DNA from: Saccharibacillus sp. O23
GTDB lineage: Bacteria; Bacillota; Bacilli; Paenibacillales; Paenibacillaceae
Direction: 5' to 3'
Assembly: GCF_002205895.1 (NCBI RefSeq)
Contig: NZ_NJDE01000010.1
Coordinates: 124,001-188,000 of the forward strand
DNA length: 64,000 nucleotides
Shown: positions 34,110 to 42,148 of the stretch, one piece after another
Position numbering within the stretch: the first letter of the stretch is position 1
Layout: the number at the start of each line of letters is the position of its first letter
Position numbers and translations under genes: made by a program
Notes under the pieces: generated by a model
Databases searched by the model: none
Seen by the model: only the letters and a program-made list of their open reading frames with translations
What the model was told of the DNA's origin: nothing

Positions 34110-34970
34110 ATGAAATTCCAAACGACGAAAAGCAAAAACAAAAAATGGTTGAGTCTCGCGACGCTTGCTCTGATGCTGGTCGCTTCCGGCTGCGGCACGA
34201 GCGGAGAACCGGCGGCGCAGGCTTCGGGAAGCGGGGGAGAAACGTCCGGCAAAGTCACCAAGATCGTGGTCGGGACAGGCACGGGATTTCCTCGGGTGTG
34301 CTTTATCGACGAGAACGGCAAACTGACCGGCTTCGACGTGGAACTGCTGCGCAAGATCGACGAGCTGCTGCCGCAGTACGAATTCGAATTCCAGACGATG
34401 GATTTCAGCAATCTGCTGCTCAGTCTGGAGACGGACAAGATCGATCTGGTCGCCCACGTCATGGAGAAGAACCCGGAACGCGAACAGAAATACGCCTTTA
34501 ACGCCGAGCCGTACGCGCACTGGCGCAACCGGATCGTCGTGGCGAAAGACAACGATTCGATCCGATCGCTGGACGATCTGGCCGGCAAAAAAGTCTTGAC
34601 CAGCGCGACCAGCGCCGAAGCGCAGATTCTGGAGAACTACAACAAAGACCACGACTCGAAAATCGATATCGTGTACCAGAGCGGACAGGCGAACGATACG
34701 GTCAGCCAGATCGTCTCGGGACGCGTGGACGCGACGATCGCGGCGGACTTCGTGGTCCCGGTCATCGATCCGCAGAAACAGCTGAAGCTGGTCGGCGACG
34801 AATTGTCTTCCGACGACGTGCTCTACGTGTTCCGCAAAGACGAAGCCGACGAGAAGGCGCTGTCCGACGCGATCGACGGCGCGGTCAAAGAGCTGAAAGA
34901 AGACGGCACGCTGAGCAAGCTGAGCACCGAATGGCTCGGCAGCGACGTGACCGGAGACCATGCCGAGTAA
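34110..34970 (+). CDS. Polar amino-acid ABC transporter binding lipoprotein (cystine-type)
   Basis: A 286-residue family 3 binding protein with a lipoprotein signal ending LMLVASGC (lipobox ASGC). The body shows DENGKLTGFDVELLRKIDELL and FEFQTMDFSNLLLSLETDKIDLVAHVMEKNPEREQKYAFN, hallmarks of amino-acid-binding proteins such as TcyJ/TcyK. It starts the importer 34110-37276. The ligand could be cystine or an S-modified cysteine; this is inference from context. Confidence 0.88.
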   Translation: MKFQTTKSKNKKWLSLATLALMLVASGCGTSGEPAAQASGSGGETSGKVTKIVVGTGTGFPRVCFIDENGKLTGFDVELLRKIDELLPQYEFEFQTMDFSNLLLSLETDKIDLVAHVMEKNPEREQKYAFNAEPYAHWRNRIVVAKDNDSIRSLDDLAGKKVLTSATSAEAQILENYNKDHDSKIDIVYQSGQANDTVSQIVSGRVDATIAADFVVPVIDPQKQLKLVGDELSSDDVLYVFRKDEADEKALSDAIDGAVKELKEDGTLSKLSTEWLGSDVTGDHAE

Positions 34971-35022
34971 AGATCGGCAAACGATCGTTCTGATTACCTG
35001 CCAAACGAAAGGAGTTTGAGTT

Positions 35023-35817
35023 ATGGGCGCGCCTTTTGATATCGGCTACGTCTTTTCGTTCCTGCCGAAGCTGCTGGAGACGCTCGGCGTCACGCTCCTG
35101 ATCGTCGCCGGTTCGCTGCTGACGGGGCTCGTGGCCGGATTTCTGGTCGCGCTCCCGCGCATGTACAAGATTCCCGTGCTGCGGACGTTATCGGGCATCT
35201 ATCTGTCTTTTTTCCGCGGAACGCCGATTCTGATCCAGCTCTTCTTGTTCTATTACGGACTGCCGGAGATCCTGAAGCTTGTCGGACTCGATCTGACGCG
35301 GGCTCCCGTGATGTTCTTCGTCATACTGACTTACGGCCTGCATACCGGCGCTTACGCGGCGGAGATGATCCGCGCTTCGGTCGAAGCGGTGGATCGCGGA
35401 CAGGTCGAAGCGGCTTACGCGGCAGGGATGACGCCTTATCAGGCTTTCTCGCGCATCGTGCTGCCGCAGGCGCTGGCCATCGCGGTGCCGGTGTTCTCGA
35501 ATCTGGTCATCGCGCTGCTCAAAGACACGTCGCTCGCGTTCACGCTCGGCGTCATGGAGATGACGGGCAAAGCGCAGACGCTCGGCGCGTTGACCCAGCA
35601 TTTTATCGAAACGTATATCGCGCTTGCGTTCATCTATCTGATCATCAGCTTTACGCTCGAACGGCTGCTGGCGGCGGCGGAACGCCGGTTGACCCGGCAC
35701 GAGATCCGGGAGCGTTCCGGCAGCGCCGGACGGTTCAAGCTCAAGCGGCGCGGTTCCTACCGTTCGGTATGGAATAGTCTGGCCGAAGCGGACGCGGGAA
35801 AAGGAGGCGGAATCTGA
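35023..35817 (+). CDS. Amino-acid ABC transporter permease (TcyL/HisM type)
   Basis: A 264-residue permease with about five membrane helices. FFRGTPILIQLFLFYYGLPEIL and the ATPase-docking loop VDRGQVEAAYAAGMTPYQAFSRIVLPQAL are family signatures. The C-terminal ~40 residues are an unusually basic tail (RRLTRHEIRERSGS; FKLKRRGSYRSVWN). Its TGA overlaps the ATG of the next permease by one base, so expression is coupled. Confidence 0.93.
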   Translation: MGAPFDIGYVFSFLPKLLETLGVTLLIVAGSLLTGLVAGFLVALPRMYKIPVLRTLSGIYLSFFRGTPILIQLFLFYYGLPEILKLVGLDLTRAPVMFFVILTYGLHTGAYAAEMIRASVEAVDRGQVEAAYAAGMTPYQAFSRIVLPQALAIAVPVFSNLVIALLKDTSLAFTLGVMEMTGKAQTLGALTQHFIETYIALAFIYLIISFTLERLLAAAERRLTRHEIRERSGSAGRFKLKRRGSYRSVWNSLAEADAGKGGGI

Positions 35818-36527
35818 TGCAGCTTGATCCTTCGTTTATCTGGACGGCTTTCGTGCAGCTCTTGGGCGCGATTCCGACGACGCTGTCCATTACGGTCGTC
35901 AGCGTCTCGGCCGGATTTCTGATCGGTACGGTCACGGCGCTGCTGCGGCTGTACCGGGTTCCGGTATTGAGCCAGATCGCGTCGGCTTACGTCACGTTCA
36001 TTCGCGGGACGCCGATGCTGACGCATCTGCTGCTGATCTATTTCGGTCTGCCGATGATCATCGACGCGCTGGCCGCGCAGTTCGGCTGGAGCTTCCGCGC
36101 GGTCTCGATCCCGATGATCGGCTTCGCCTATATTTCGTTCTCGATCACGGCCGGAGCTTATATGTCGGAAGTGGTGCGGGCGGGCATTCAAGCGGTAGAC
36201 CGCGGGCAGCTCGAAGCGGCGCAGTCCGTCGGCATGACGCAGATCCAATCGCTGCGGCGCATCGTGTTTCCTCAGGCGTTGGCGGCCGCGCTGCCGAACC
36301 TGGCCAATTCCGTCATCGGGATGCTGCACGGTTCGACGCTGGCGTTCGCCGTATCGGTCGTGGACATCAACGCTCAGGCGCAGATCGTCGCTTCGACGAA
36401 CTGGAAGTTCTTCGAAGCTTACTTGGCGGCTGCGCTGATCTTCTGGGGCTTGACGGTGCTGATCGAACGGGCCGCGGCGCTGATCGAAAAAAGAGTCGGC
36501 GCGTATAATCGGGGAGGTGTAGCATGA
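35817..36527 (+). CDS. Amino-acid ABC transporter permease (TcyM type)
   Basis: A 236-residue permease, partner of the previous one. It shows [20 protein letters not shown] and [37 protein letters not shown] lies within the end of the preceding gene. It overlaps the ATPase gene by four bases. Confidence 0.93.
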   Translation: MQLDPSFIWTAFVQLLGAIPTTLSITVVSVSAGFLIGTVTALLRLYRVPVLSQIASAYVTFIRGTPMLTHLLLIYFGLPMIIDALAAQFGWSFRAVSIPMIGFAYISFSITAGAYMSEVVRAGIQAVDRGQLEAAQSVGMTQIQSLRRIVFPQALAAALPNLANSVIGMLHGSTLAFAVSVVDINAQAQIVASTNWKFFEAYLAAALIFWGLTVLIERAAALIEKRVGAYNRGGVA

Positions 36528-37276
36528 TCCAGTTGAGCAAAATCTCCAAATCGTTCGGACGGAATCCGGTTCTTCGGGATATCAGCTTGAACGTCGGCAC
36601 GGGGGAAGTGGTCGTCATTCTCGGCGCCAGCGGATCGGGCAAAACGACGCTGCTGCGCTGCATCAATTATCTGGAAAAGCCGGGCAGCGGCGAGATCGCC
36701 GTAGGCGATCTAAGGGTCGATTGCTCCCGCGCGCGGCGCAGCGATATTTTGCGGCTGCGGCGCAAAACGGCGATGGTATTCCAGCAGTATAATCTGTTCC
36801 GTCACAAGACGGCGCTGGAGAACGTGATGGAAGCTCTGCTCGTGGTCAAAAAGCTGCCGCTCGCCGAAGCTCGCCGCCGCAGCGTGGAACTGCTGGAGAA
36901 AGTGGGCCTCGGCGCGAAGCTGGACGCTTATCCGAGCCGCTTGTCGGGCGGCCAGCAGCAGCGCGTCGGCATCGCCCGCGCGCTCGCGCTCGAACCCGAA
37001 GTGATCTTGTTCGACGAACCGACGTCGGCGCTCGATCCCGAACTGGTCGGCGAGGTGCTGGAAGTGATCCGCGCCATCGCCAAAGAAGGCATCACGATGA
37101 TCGTCGTGACGCACGAGATGGGCTTCGCCCGCGACGTGGCGAACCGCGTCGTGTTCATGGACGGCGGCTTGATCGTCGAAGAAGGCACGCCCGACGAAGT
37201 GTTCCAGCGTCCGAGAGAAGAACGGACGAAGCAGTTTCTTCGCCGGATTACTCCGGAGGCTAATTATAGTATTTAG
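36524..37276 (+). CDS. Amino-acid ABC transporter ATP-binding protein (TcyN/GlnQ type)
   Basis: A 250-residue ATPase: Walker [12 protein letters not shown] loop QQYNLF, signature [15 protein letters not shown], Walker [15 protein letters not shown] and switch His in VVTHEMGF. Length and [19 protein letters not shown] are typical of polar amino-acid importers. It completes the only importer in the window with its own ATPase. The repeat element at 37277 begins directly after its stop. Confidence 0.95.
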   Translation: MIQLSKISKSFGRNPVLRDISLNVGTGEVVVILGASGSGKTTLLRCINYLEKPGSGEIAVGDLRVDCSRARRSDILRLRRKTAMVFQQYNLFRHKTALENVMEALLVVKKLPLAEARRRSVELLEKVGLGAKLDAYPSRLSGGQQQRVGIARALALEPEVILFDEPTSALDPELVGEVLEVIRAIAKEGITMIVVTHEMGFARDVANRVVFMDGGLIVEEGTPDEVFQRPREERTKQFLRRITPEANYSI

Positions 37277-37430
37277 TGACTTCGGCAAGGTGAAGCCCGA
37301 ATAAGGGCGGAACCGTGTCGAACGTATCCAGCGTTCCATGATGCGCAGCCCGGATAGGGGCGAGCCGTGTGGAACGCACGCGACTTCGATGATGCGCAGC
37401 CCGAATAAGGGCGAGCCGTGCCGAAGTCAC
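37277..37430. repeat. Three tandem hairpin units with self-complementary, differing stems
   Basis: Each ~45-base unit has an outer stem, a conserved core GCCC-GAATAA(or GGATAG)-GGGC and a conserved GAGCCGTG flank (GGAACCGTG in unit 1). Outer stems are TTCGGCA/TGTCGAA (37281, 37316), GCGTTCCA/TGGAACGC (37331, 37370) and GACTTCG/CGAAGTC (37382, 37422): different sequence, same pairing. In addition GTGACTTCGGCA at 37276-37287 is the perfect complement of TGCCGAAGTCAC at 37419-37430, so the whole block could close as one cruciform. I do not recognise the family. Confidence 0.8.
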
Positions 37431-37547
37431 CGCAGTTGAGACAGGACGAAGACCAAATGTGGCCGCAGCCGCGCCGAACGCGCGATTCCTCTTCGGCGAA
37501 GCAGTCCGAAGAGTCAAACTTTCAGCAAAAGGAAGGAGGCGTCCGCC

Positions 37548-38726
37548 ATGAGCAGCCGCTCTGCCGAAACGCAGCCGGTCGTACTTGCCGCCGCCGACTG
37601 GATCGAGATCCGGCGGCATCTGCACCGTTACCCGGAGCTGTCCGGGGAAGAATACGAGACGACCGCCTACCTGAAGGCGGTCTTGGAGAAGATCGGCGTA
37701 CGCGTCGCCGATTACGGCTTGAAGACCGGGCTGGTCGCCGAGATCGGCGGCGGAGAAGGGCCGATCGTCGCCCTGCGGGCCGATATCGATGCGCTGCCGA
37801 TCGAAGAAGAGACCGGGCTGCCTTTCGCATCCGAGCATCCGGGGCGGATGCACGCCTGCGGGCACGATTTTCACGCCGCCGCGCTGATCGGCGCGGCGCA
37901 GAGCCTCAAGCTGCGCGAGAGCGGGCTGCCGGGCACCGTCCGGCTGCTGTTCCAGCCCGCGGAAGAGCGGGCCAAAGGCGCGAAGCAGCTTATCGAAGCC
38001 GGCGCGCTGGAAGGCGTCGGCGCCGTTATCGGCCAGCACAACAAGCCGGATCTGCCGGTCGGCACGATCGGCATCACGCCCGGGCCGATCATGGCGGCGT
38101 CGGACGGTTTTACGGTAACCGTCCGCGGCACGGCGACCCATGCCGCGGTGCCGGAAAGCGGCATCGATCCGATCGTGGCCGCCGCCCAGATCGTCACGGC
38201 GCTTCAGACGATTCCTTCGCGGAGCATCGGCGCGCAGGAACGGGTGGTCGTGAGCGTGACGCAGATCCACGCCGGCAATACGTGGAACGTCATTCCGGAT
38301 ACGGCCGTGCTGAGCGGCACGATCCGCACTTTCGACGAGACCCTGCACGCCCGGGTCCGCGAACGCGCCGAAGAGATCGCCGCGGGCGTGGCCGCCGCGT
38401 ACGGCGCGGAAGCTTCCGTACGCTGGAGCGGAGGCCCGCCGCCGGTCGTCAACGACGCCGAACTGACCCGCTTGGCGGAGCAATCCGCCGCCGCGCTCGG
38501 CTTGACGGCGCGGGGCGGCGTGACTTCGCCCGCCAGCGAAGACTTCTCTTTCTATCAGCGGCACGTCCCGGGCGTTTTTCTGTTCGTAGGAACTTCCGGA
38601 AGCCGCGAATGGCATCATCCGGCGTTCGAACTGGACGAAGCCGCGCTGCCGGATGCGGCCGCCCTGCTGGCGGATCTTGCCGAACGGACATTATATCGAT
38701 TGGCCGAGCCGAATACGTCAACATAA
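37548..38726 (+). CDS. M20 family amidohydrolase/N-acyl amino acid deacylase (SndA-like by context)
   Basis: A 392-residue M20D metallopeptidase-fold enzyme. The metal-binding region reads LRADIDALPIEEETGLPFASEHPGRMHACGHDFHAAALIGAA, then QPAEERAKGAKQLIEAG, and the dimerisation lid contains HAAVPESGIDPI. Such enzymes remove acyl groups from N-acyl amino acids. Together with the GNAT gene and cystine-type importer it parallels SnaA/SndA, where SndA deacetylates N-acetylcysteine derivatives. AAAGGAAGGAGG precedes the ATG. It follows the ATPase gene after the repeat block with no terminator, so may be in the same operon. Confidence 0.9.
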   Translation: MSSRSAETQPVVLAAADWIEIRRHLHRYPELSGEEYETTAYLKAVLEKIGVRVADYGLKTGLVAEIGGGEGPIVALRADIDALPIEEETGLPFASEHPGRMHACGHDFHAAALIGAAQSLKLRESGLPGTVRLLFQPAEERAKGAKQLIEAGALEGVGAVIGQHNKPDLPVGTIGITPGPIMAASDGFTVTVRGTATHAAVPESGIDPIVAAAQIVTALQTIPSRSIGAQERVVVSVTQIHAGNTWNVIPDTAVLSGTIRTFDETLHARVRERAEEIAAGVAAAYGAEASVRWSGGPPPVVNDAELTRLAEQSAAALGLTARGGVTSPASEDFSFYQRHVPGVFLFVGTSGSREWHHPAFELDEAALPDAAALLADLAERTLYRLAEPNTST

Positions 38727-38806
38727 TCTCATCAATCAGGATGTGAAAAATTCATAATAGAAAATCAAAGTTTACTCCGAAAGAAAACGAAAAAGGGGGA
38801 TTTGCG

Positions 38807-39286
38807 ATGAGCGAACCGATCATTGAAGATTTCTTGGATACCCATGCGCGTTTGCAGCGAGCGATCGAAGGAGAAAGCGAAAGCCGTTTAACGTGGAAAG
38901 CGGCGGCAGAAAGTTGGAGCATTACGGAAGTATTAGGCCACTTGGCGGATCATGCGATCGTCGTTTCGTTCCGGCTTCGCGCCGTTCTGGCCGGCGCGGC
39001 GGAGACGCTGCCCGCGTTTTCGCAGAACGAATGGGTAGAGAGCCAGCATACGAACGAAGCGTCGGCGGCGGATATTTTGGACTTTTTCCGAGCGCAGCTT
39101 CAGTATAACGGACGACTGCTGCGCCGTCTCGAGCCGCACGAGTGGGAGAAAAGCGGAGTCAACGTCAAAGGAGAAACGGTGCGGATCGCCGATATCGTCC
39201 GAGGATTCTCGGCGCATGTCGACCGGCATCTCGGTCAGATCGACCGGATCAAAGCGGCGCAGAAAGCGGCCAGTCCGAGTTTGTGA
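38807..39286 (+). CDS. DinB-like four-helix-bundle protein
   Basis: A 159-residue protein of the DinB_2/YfiT type. SWSITEVLGHLADHAIVV supplies the first metal histidine region, and FSAHVDRHLGQIDRIK the second HxxxH pair near residue 140. These proteins bind nickel or zinc and include thiol-dependent S-transferases such as BstA, but most are uncharacterised. Spaced 80 bases from the M20 gene; AAAGGGGG precedes the ATG. Confidence 0.85.
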   Translation: MSEPIIEDFLDTHARLQRAIEGESESRLTWKAAAESWSITEVLGHLADHAIVVSFRLRAVLAGAAETLPAFSQNEWVESQHTNEASAADILDFFRAQLQYNGRLLRRLEPHEWEKSGVNVKGETVRIADIVRGFSAHVDRHLGQIDRIKAAQKAASPSL

Positions 39287-39307
39287 TCTTCTGCTTTCGC
39301 ATAACGC

Positions 39308-39349
39308 AAAAAAAAGAGAAGGTCCGGCAATAGCCGAACCTTCTCTTTC
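39308..39349. terminator. Bidirectional terminator between DinB-like and tRNA-Pro genes
   Basis: AGAGAAGGTCCGGC pairs with GCCGAACCTTCTCT (one wobble) with runs of A on the left and T on the right. Confidence 0.82.
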
Positions 39350-39358
39350 TGTTATGAA

Positions 39359-39432
39359 TCGAGACGACAGGATTCGAACCTGCGGCCTCTTACTCCCGAA
39401 GCAAGCGCTCTACCAAGCTGAGCTACGTCTCG
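39359..39432 (-). tRNA. tRNA-Pro, anticodon CGG
   Basis: Read on the minus strand it folds into a full cloverleaf: acceptor stem CGAGACG/CGTCTCG, D arm with AGCTCAGCTTGGTAGAGC, anticodon stem CTTGC/GTAAG with loop TTCGGGA, and T arm with GGTTCGAATCC. The anticodon at positions 34-36 is CGG, reading CCG, a frequent codon in this GC-rich genome. The discriminator is A and the 3' CCA is not encoded. It stands alone rather than in a tRNA cluster. Confidence 0.95.
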
Positions 39433-39734
39433 ACGACTCATTTCTTACAAAACTAGATTATACGCTCCTGCTTGCTTGGTGTCAACACTTTCTCGGAAAA
39501 ATATAAAAAGTTTCGGCGCGACAAGCTATTTTCCTTATACGGAAAAGGAACGCGCGCCGGAGGTTGATGCGCGGCTGCGTTTCGAGCGTTCGCCCGGACG
39601 ACAGAGTATATCGATCCGCCGCCGAAATCGGTGAACGATTCGAGCGAAAAACTGACTTATCGCGCTTGAACGACAAGATTCGATCCGCGCGCCGAAAGAG
39701 TAGAATTTGCCTGCTTTTTCATGAAGGATTTCGA

Positions 39735-39764
39735 TTGCTTTCGCGGCCCTGCCAAGCGTATAAT
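39735..39764 (+). promoter_or_regulatory. Promoter of the LacI-family regulator
   Basis: TTGCTT (39735-39740), 18-base spacer, perfect TATAAT (39759-39764). The operator at 39775 lies over the expected start point. Confidence 0.6.
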
Positions 39765-39774
39765 TATGAGCAAA

Positions 39775-39790
39775 ATGAAACCCGTTTCAT
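39775..39790. promoter_or_regulatory. LacI-type operator ATGAAAC-CC-GTTTCAT
   Basis: Perfect seven-base inverted arms around CC. The same palindrome recurs at 40972 in front of the importer operon, pointing to autoregulation and operon control by the protein encoded at 39820. Confidence 0.7.
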
Positions 39791-39819
39791 AAAAGGGTTT
39801 CGCTGGGGAGGGATCGGAC

Positions 39820-40890
39820 ATGCGACCTGTAACCGTATACGATATCGCAAGGGAAGCCAATGTGTCGGTAGCGACCGTGTCGCGGGTGCTCAACAACACG
39901 GCGCCTGTCAAGAAAGAAACGCGGGACCGGATCGTCGCGCTCATGCACAAACATCAATTTCAACCCAATGCGTTGGCGCGAAGCTTGACGCGCAAAGAAA
40001 CGGGCATGATCGGTTTTATTTTGCCCGACATCACGAATCCTTTTTTCCCCGAGGTGCTGTCCGGTTTCGATTACGAGGCGCGCAAGCTCGGTTATACGTA
40101 TTTTCTCTGCGACACCATTTCGACCAACGAAGAGAATCAGCGGCTCTACGATCGGCAGTACGAACGGGAATCCCAATATTTGAGCCTGCTGATGGAGAAG
40201 CAGGTCGACGGCATCGTCATGATCGGCGGACGCGTGGACTTGGCCAAGCCGGAACCGGCATTGGCTCAGGAATTGGAAGAATTGGCTAAGCGCGTGCCCG
40301 TGCTGCTGCTGAACGGAAGCCTGCCGAAGACCAAGCTGAACCGGGTCGCCGCCGACCAGAAGCTGGGCGCGCAGCTCGCCGTGCAGCATCTGATCGATCT
40401 GGGACACCGGGATATCGCCGTGATCGGCGGCTTCTCCAAGATGACCAATACGCAGCAGCGGTTGGCCGGATTCCGGACCGCCATGAAGGACGCCGGACTG
40501 CCCGTGCATCGCGAATGGGTGATGACCGAAGGATTCTCCGTGGAAAAAGGACAAGAATTCGCTTCGCGACTGCTGGATTCGAAACGCCGTCCGTCGGCGA
40601 TTTTCTGCATGAACGACCTGCTGGCGATCGGCGCTTTGAAAGCGGCGCACCGTGCGGGAGTCTCCGTGCCGGAACAGCTCTCGATCGTCGGATACGACGA
40701 TATTCCGCAGGCGACGTACTGCATTCCGGAGCTGACGACGGTGTCTTTGCTGTCTCAGGAAACCGGACGTCAAGCCGCGCGGACGCTGGATAAAATGATC
40801 GCCGGCAAGAAAGTTCCGCTGCTCCAGACGATCGTGCCGGAACTGATCGTGCGGGAAACGACCGCTCCGTATCAGGGGCCTTCGAGTTAA
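39820..40890 (+). CDS. LacI-family transcriptional repressor
   Basis: A 356-residue repressor. Residues 1-55 are the LacI headpiece (TVYDIAREANVSVATVSRVLNNT, then the hinge NALARSLTRKETGMIGFI). The rest is a periplasmic-binding-protein-like sensor with DITNPFFPEVLSG, HLIDLGHRDIAVIGG and IVGYDDIPQATYC. It precedes an importer operon in the same direction, and both promoter regions carry the same palindrome. The effector is presumably the imported sugar. GGGGAGGG precedes the ATG. Confidence 0.93.
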   Translation: MRPVTVYDIAREANVSVATVSRVLNNTAPVKKETRDRIVALMHKHQFQPNALARSLTRKETGMIGFILPDITNPFFPEVLSGFDYEARKLGYTYFLCDTISTNEENQRLYDRQYERESQYLSLLMEKQVDGIVMIGGRVDLAKPEPALAQELEELAKRVPVLLLNGSLPKTKLNRVAADQKLGAQLAVQHLIDLGHRDIAVIGGFSKMTNTQQRLAGFRTAMKDAGLPVHREWVMTEGFSVEKGQEFASRLLDSKRRPSAIFCMNDLLAIGALKAAHRAGVSVPEQLSIVGYDDIPQATYCIPELTTVSLLSQETGRQAARTLDKMIAGKKVPLLQTIVPELIVRETTAPYQGPSS

Positions 40891-40907
40891 TTTTTTTGCG
40901 AAAAAGA

Positions 40908-40936
40908 TTGACAAGCGCTTGTTCAGGGATTATTCT
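40908..40936 (+). promoter_or_regulatory. Strong sigma-A promoter of the LacI-controlled importer
   Basis: Perfect TTGACA (40908-40913), 17-base spacer, TATTCT (40931-40936). The LacI operator lies ~30 bases downstream of the expected start, acting as a roadblock. Confidence 0.75.
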
Positions 40937-40971
40937 GTTGTCAAAAGAAAGCCCTTACATTTCAATTCAGA

Positions 40972-40987
40972 ATGAAACGGGTTTCAC
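40972..40987. promoter_or_regulatory. LacI-type operator ATGAAAC-GG-GTTTCAC
   Basis: Matches the operator at 39775 in both arms except the last base. A further half-site, CGGTTTCACTC, occurs at about 41107. Confidence 0.7.
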
Positions 40988-40990
40988 TAA

Positions 40991-41087
40991 AACTCGTAGC
41001 ACGCCAGGGAGCCGCCCGGGATTATGGCCTTAACTCGTAGATTGGGTATGAGAAGATCGCATAAACCTGAAGGATAGGCTCCCTTTT
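40991..41087 (+). ncRNA. Structured leader of the LacI-controlled importer (unidentified)
   Basis: In the 5' untranslated region the arms GGGAGCC (41007-41013) and GGCTCCC (41077-41083, followed by TTTT) enclose ~60 bases that fold into smaller stems: GCC..GGC (~41011-41029), CTCGTA/TATGAG (41034-41039 and 41047-41052) and a weak ATC/GAT pair. AACTCGTAG occurs twice (40991 and 41032). The layout is that of a multibranch attenuator or riboswitch with a terminator-like closing stem. It does not match any riboswitch class I know. Confidence 0.5.
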
Positions 41088-41164
41088 ATGGTTTCAAAAA
41101 TGTAATCGGTTTCACTCTGAATCGCTTGCGGCACCTGCTGTTGACATCGAAGGAGGGGAATGAA

Positions 41165-42133
41165 ATGTCCGTATTGACCGAGAAAGAATCGAGCATGGAA
41201 TACGCCAACAAGCGGACGGGCTCATGGTGGAAAAAGTTCAAGAACAATCGTACGCTGCTGATTATGTGCTTGCCGGCAATCGCGTTTTTTATCGTATTCG
41301 CGTATCTGCCGATGCCGGGACTTTACCTGGCGTTCATCAAGTACAACTATTCGGACGGCATCTTCCACAGCCCGTTCGTCGGTTTCGAAAATTTCCGCTT
41401 CCTCGTCATCACCGGCGACTTATGGAGGCTCACCTTCAATACCGTCGCGTACAACCTGGCGTTCATCCTGCTCGGCAACCTGCTCCAGATCATGGTCGCG
41501 GTGCTGCTTAACGAACTCAGGGGCAAATGGTTCAAGAAAATCTCCCAAACGCTGATGTTCCTGCCTCACTTCATCTCCGCCGTTCTGATCGGCCTGATCG
41601 CCTACAACATCCTGAGCTACGACTACGGTCTGCTCAACCACGTTCTGCAAGCGCTCGGCATGGAACCGCTCAAAGTGTATTCGTCGCCGAATGCCTGGCC
41701 GTTCATCATCGTGCTGACCTACCTCTGGCAAGCTACCGGTTACGGTTCGATCGTCTATTTCGCGGCCATCATGGGTCTCGATAACGAGATCGTGGAAGCG
41801 GCCGAGATCGACGGAGCCAACGCGTTCCAGCGTATCCGCCATATCGTGCTTCCGTGGCTGAAACCGACGTTTATCATCCTGCTGCTGTTCTCGCTCGGCG
41901 GCATCCTCAAAGGCAATTTCGGTCTGATCTACAACTTGGTCGGAGCCAACAACACGGCGCTTTACGCCACGACCGACATTATCGAGACTTACGTCTTCCG
42001 CTCGCTGATGACGAACTTCAACTTCTCGCTCGGCAGCGCGGTCAGCTTGTATCAATCGCTCTTCGGCTTCGTGATCGTACTGACGGCCAACTGGCTGGTG
42101 CGCAAGCTGTCGCCGGAAAATTCACTCTTTTAG
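41165..42133 (+). CDS. Carbohydrate ABC transporter permease, LplB type
   Basis: A 322-residue permease. LLIMCLPAIAFFIVFAYLPMPGLYLAFIKYNYSDG is the LplB-type start and IVEAAEIDGANAFQRIRHIVLPWLKPT the EAA loop. The ATG at 41165 has AGGAGGGG upstream; an in-frame start at 41126 would add 13 residues with no site. First gene of the LacI-controlled importer, in which, unlike the other two, the binding protein comes last. Confidence 0.92.
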   Translation: MSVLTEKESSMEYANKRTGSWWKKFKNNRTLLIMCLPAIAFFIVFAYLPMPGLYLAFIKYNYSDGIFHSPFVGFENFRFLVITGDLWRLTFNTVAYNLAFILLGNLLQIMVAVLLNELRGKWFKKISQTLMFLPHFISAVLIGLIAYNILSYDYGLLNHVLQALGMEPLKVYSSPNAWPFIIVLTYLWQATGYGSIVYFAAIMGLDNEIVEAAEIDGANAFQRIRHIVLPWLKPTFIILLLFSLGGILKGNFGLIYNLVGANNTALYATTDIIETYVFRSLMTNFNFSLGSAVSLYQSLFGFVIVLTANWLVRKLSPENSLF

Positions 42134-42148
42134 AAGGAGGGGCATACG

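Noticed and set aside
37277-37430. CRISPR array or integron attC sites as explanation for the hairpin repeats
   Set aside because: Units are fused without spacers, the conserved part is the core rather than the ends, and no cas or integrase gene is near.
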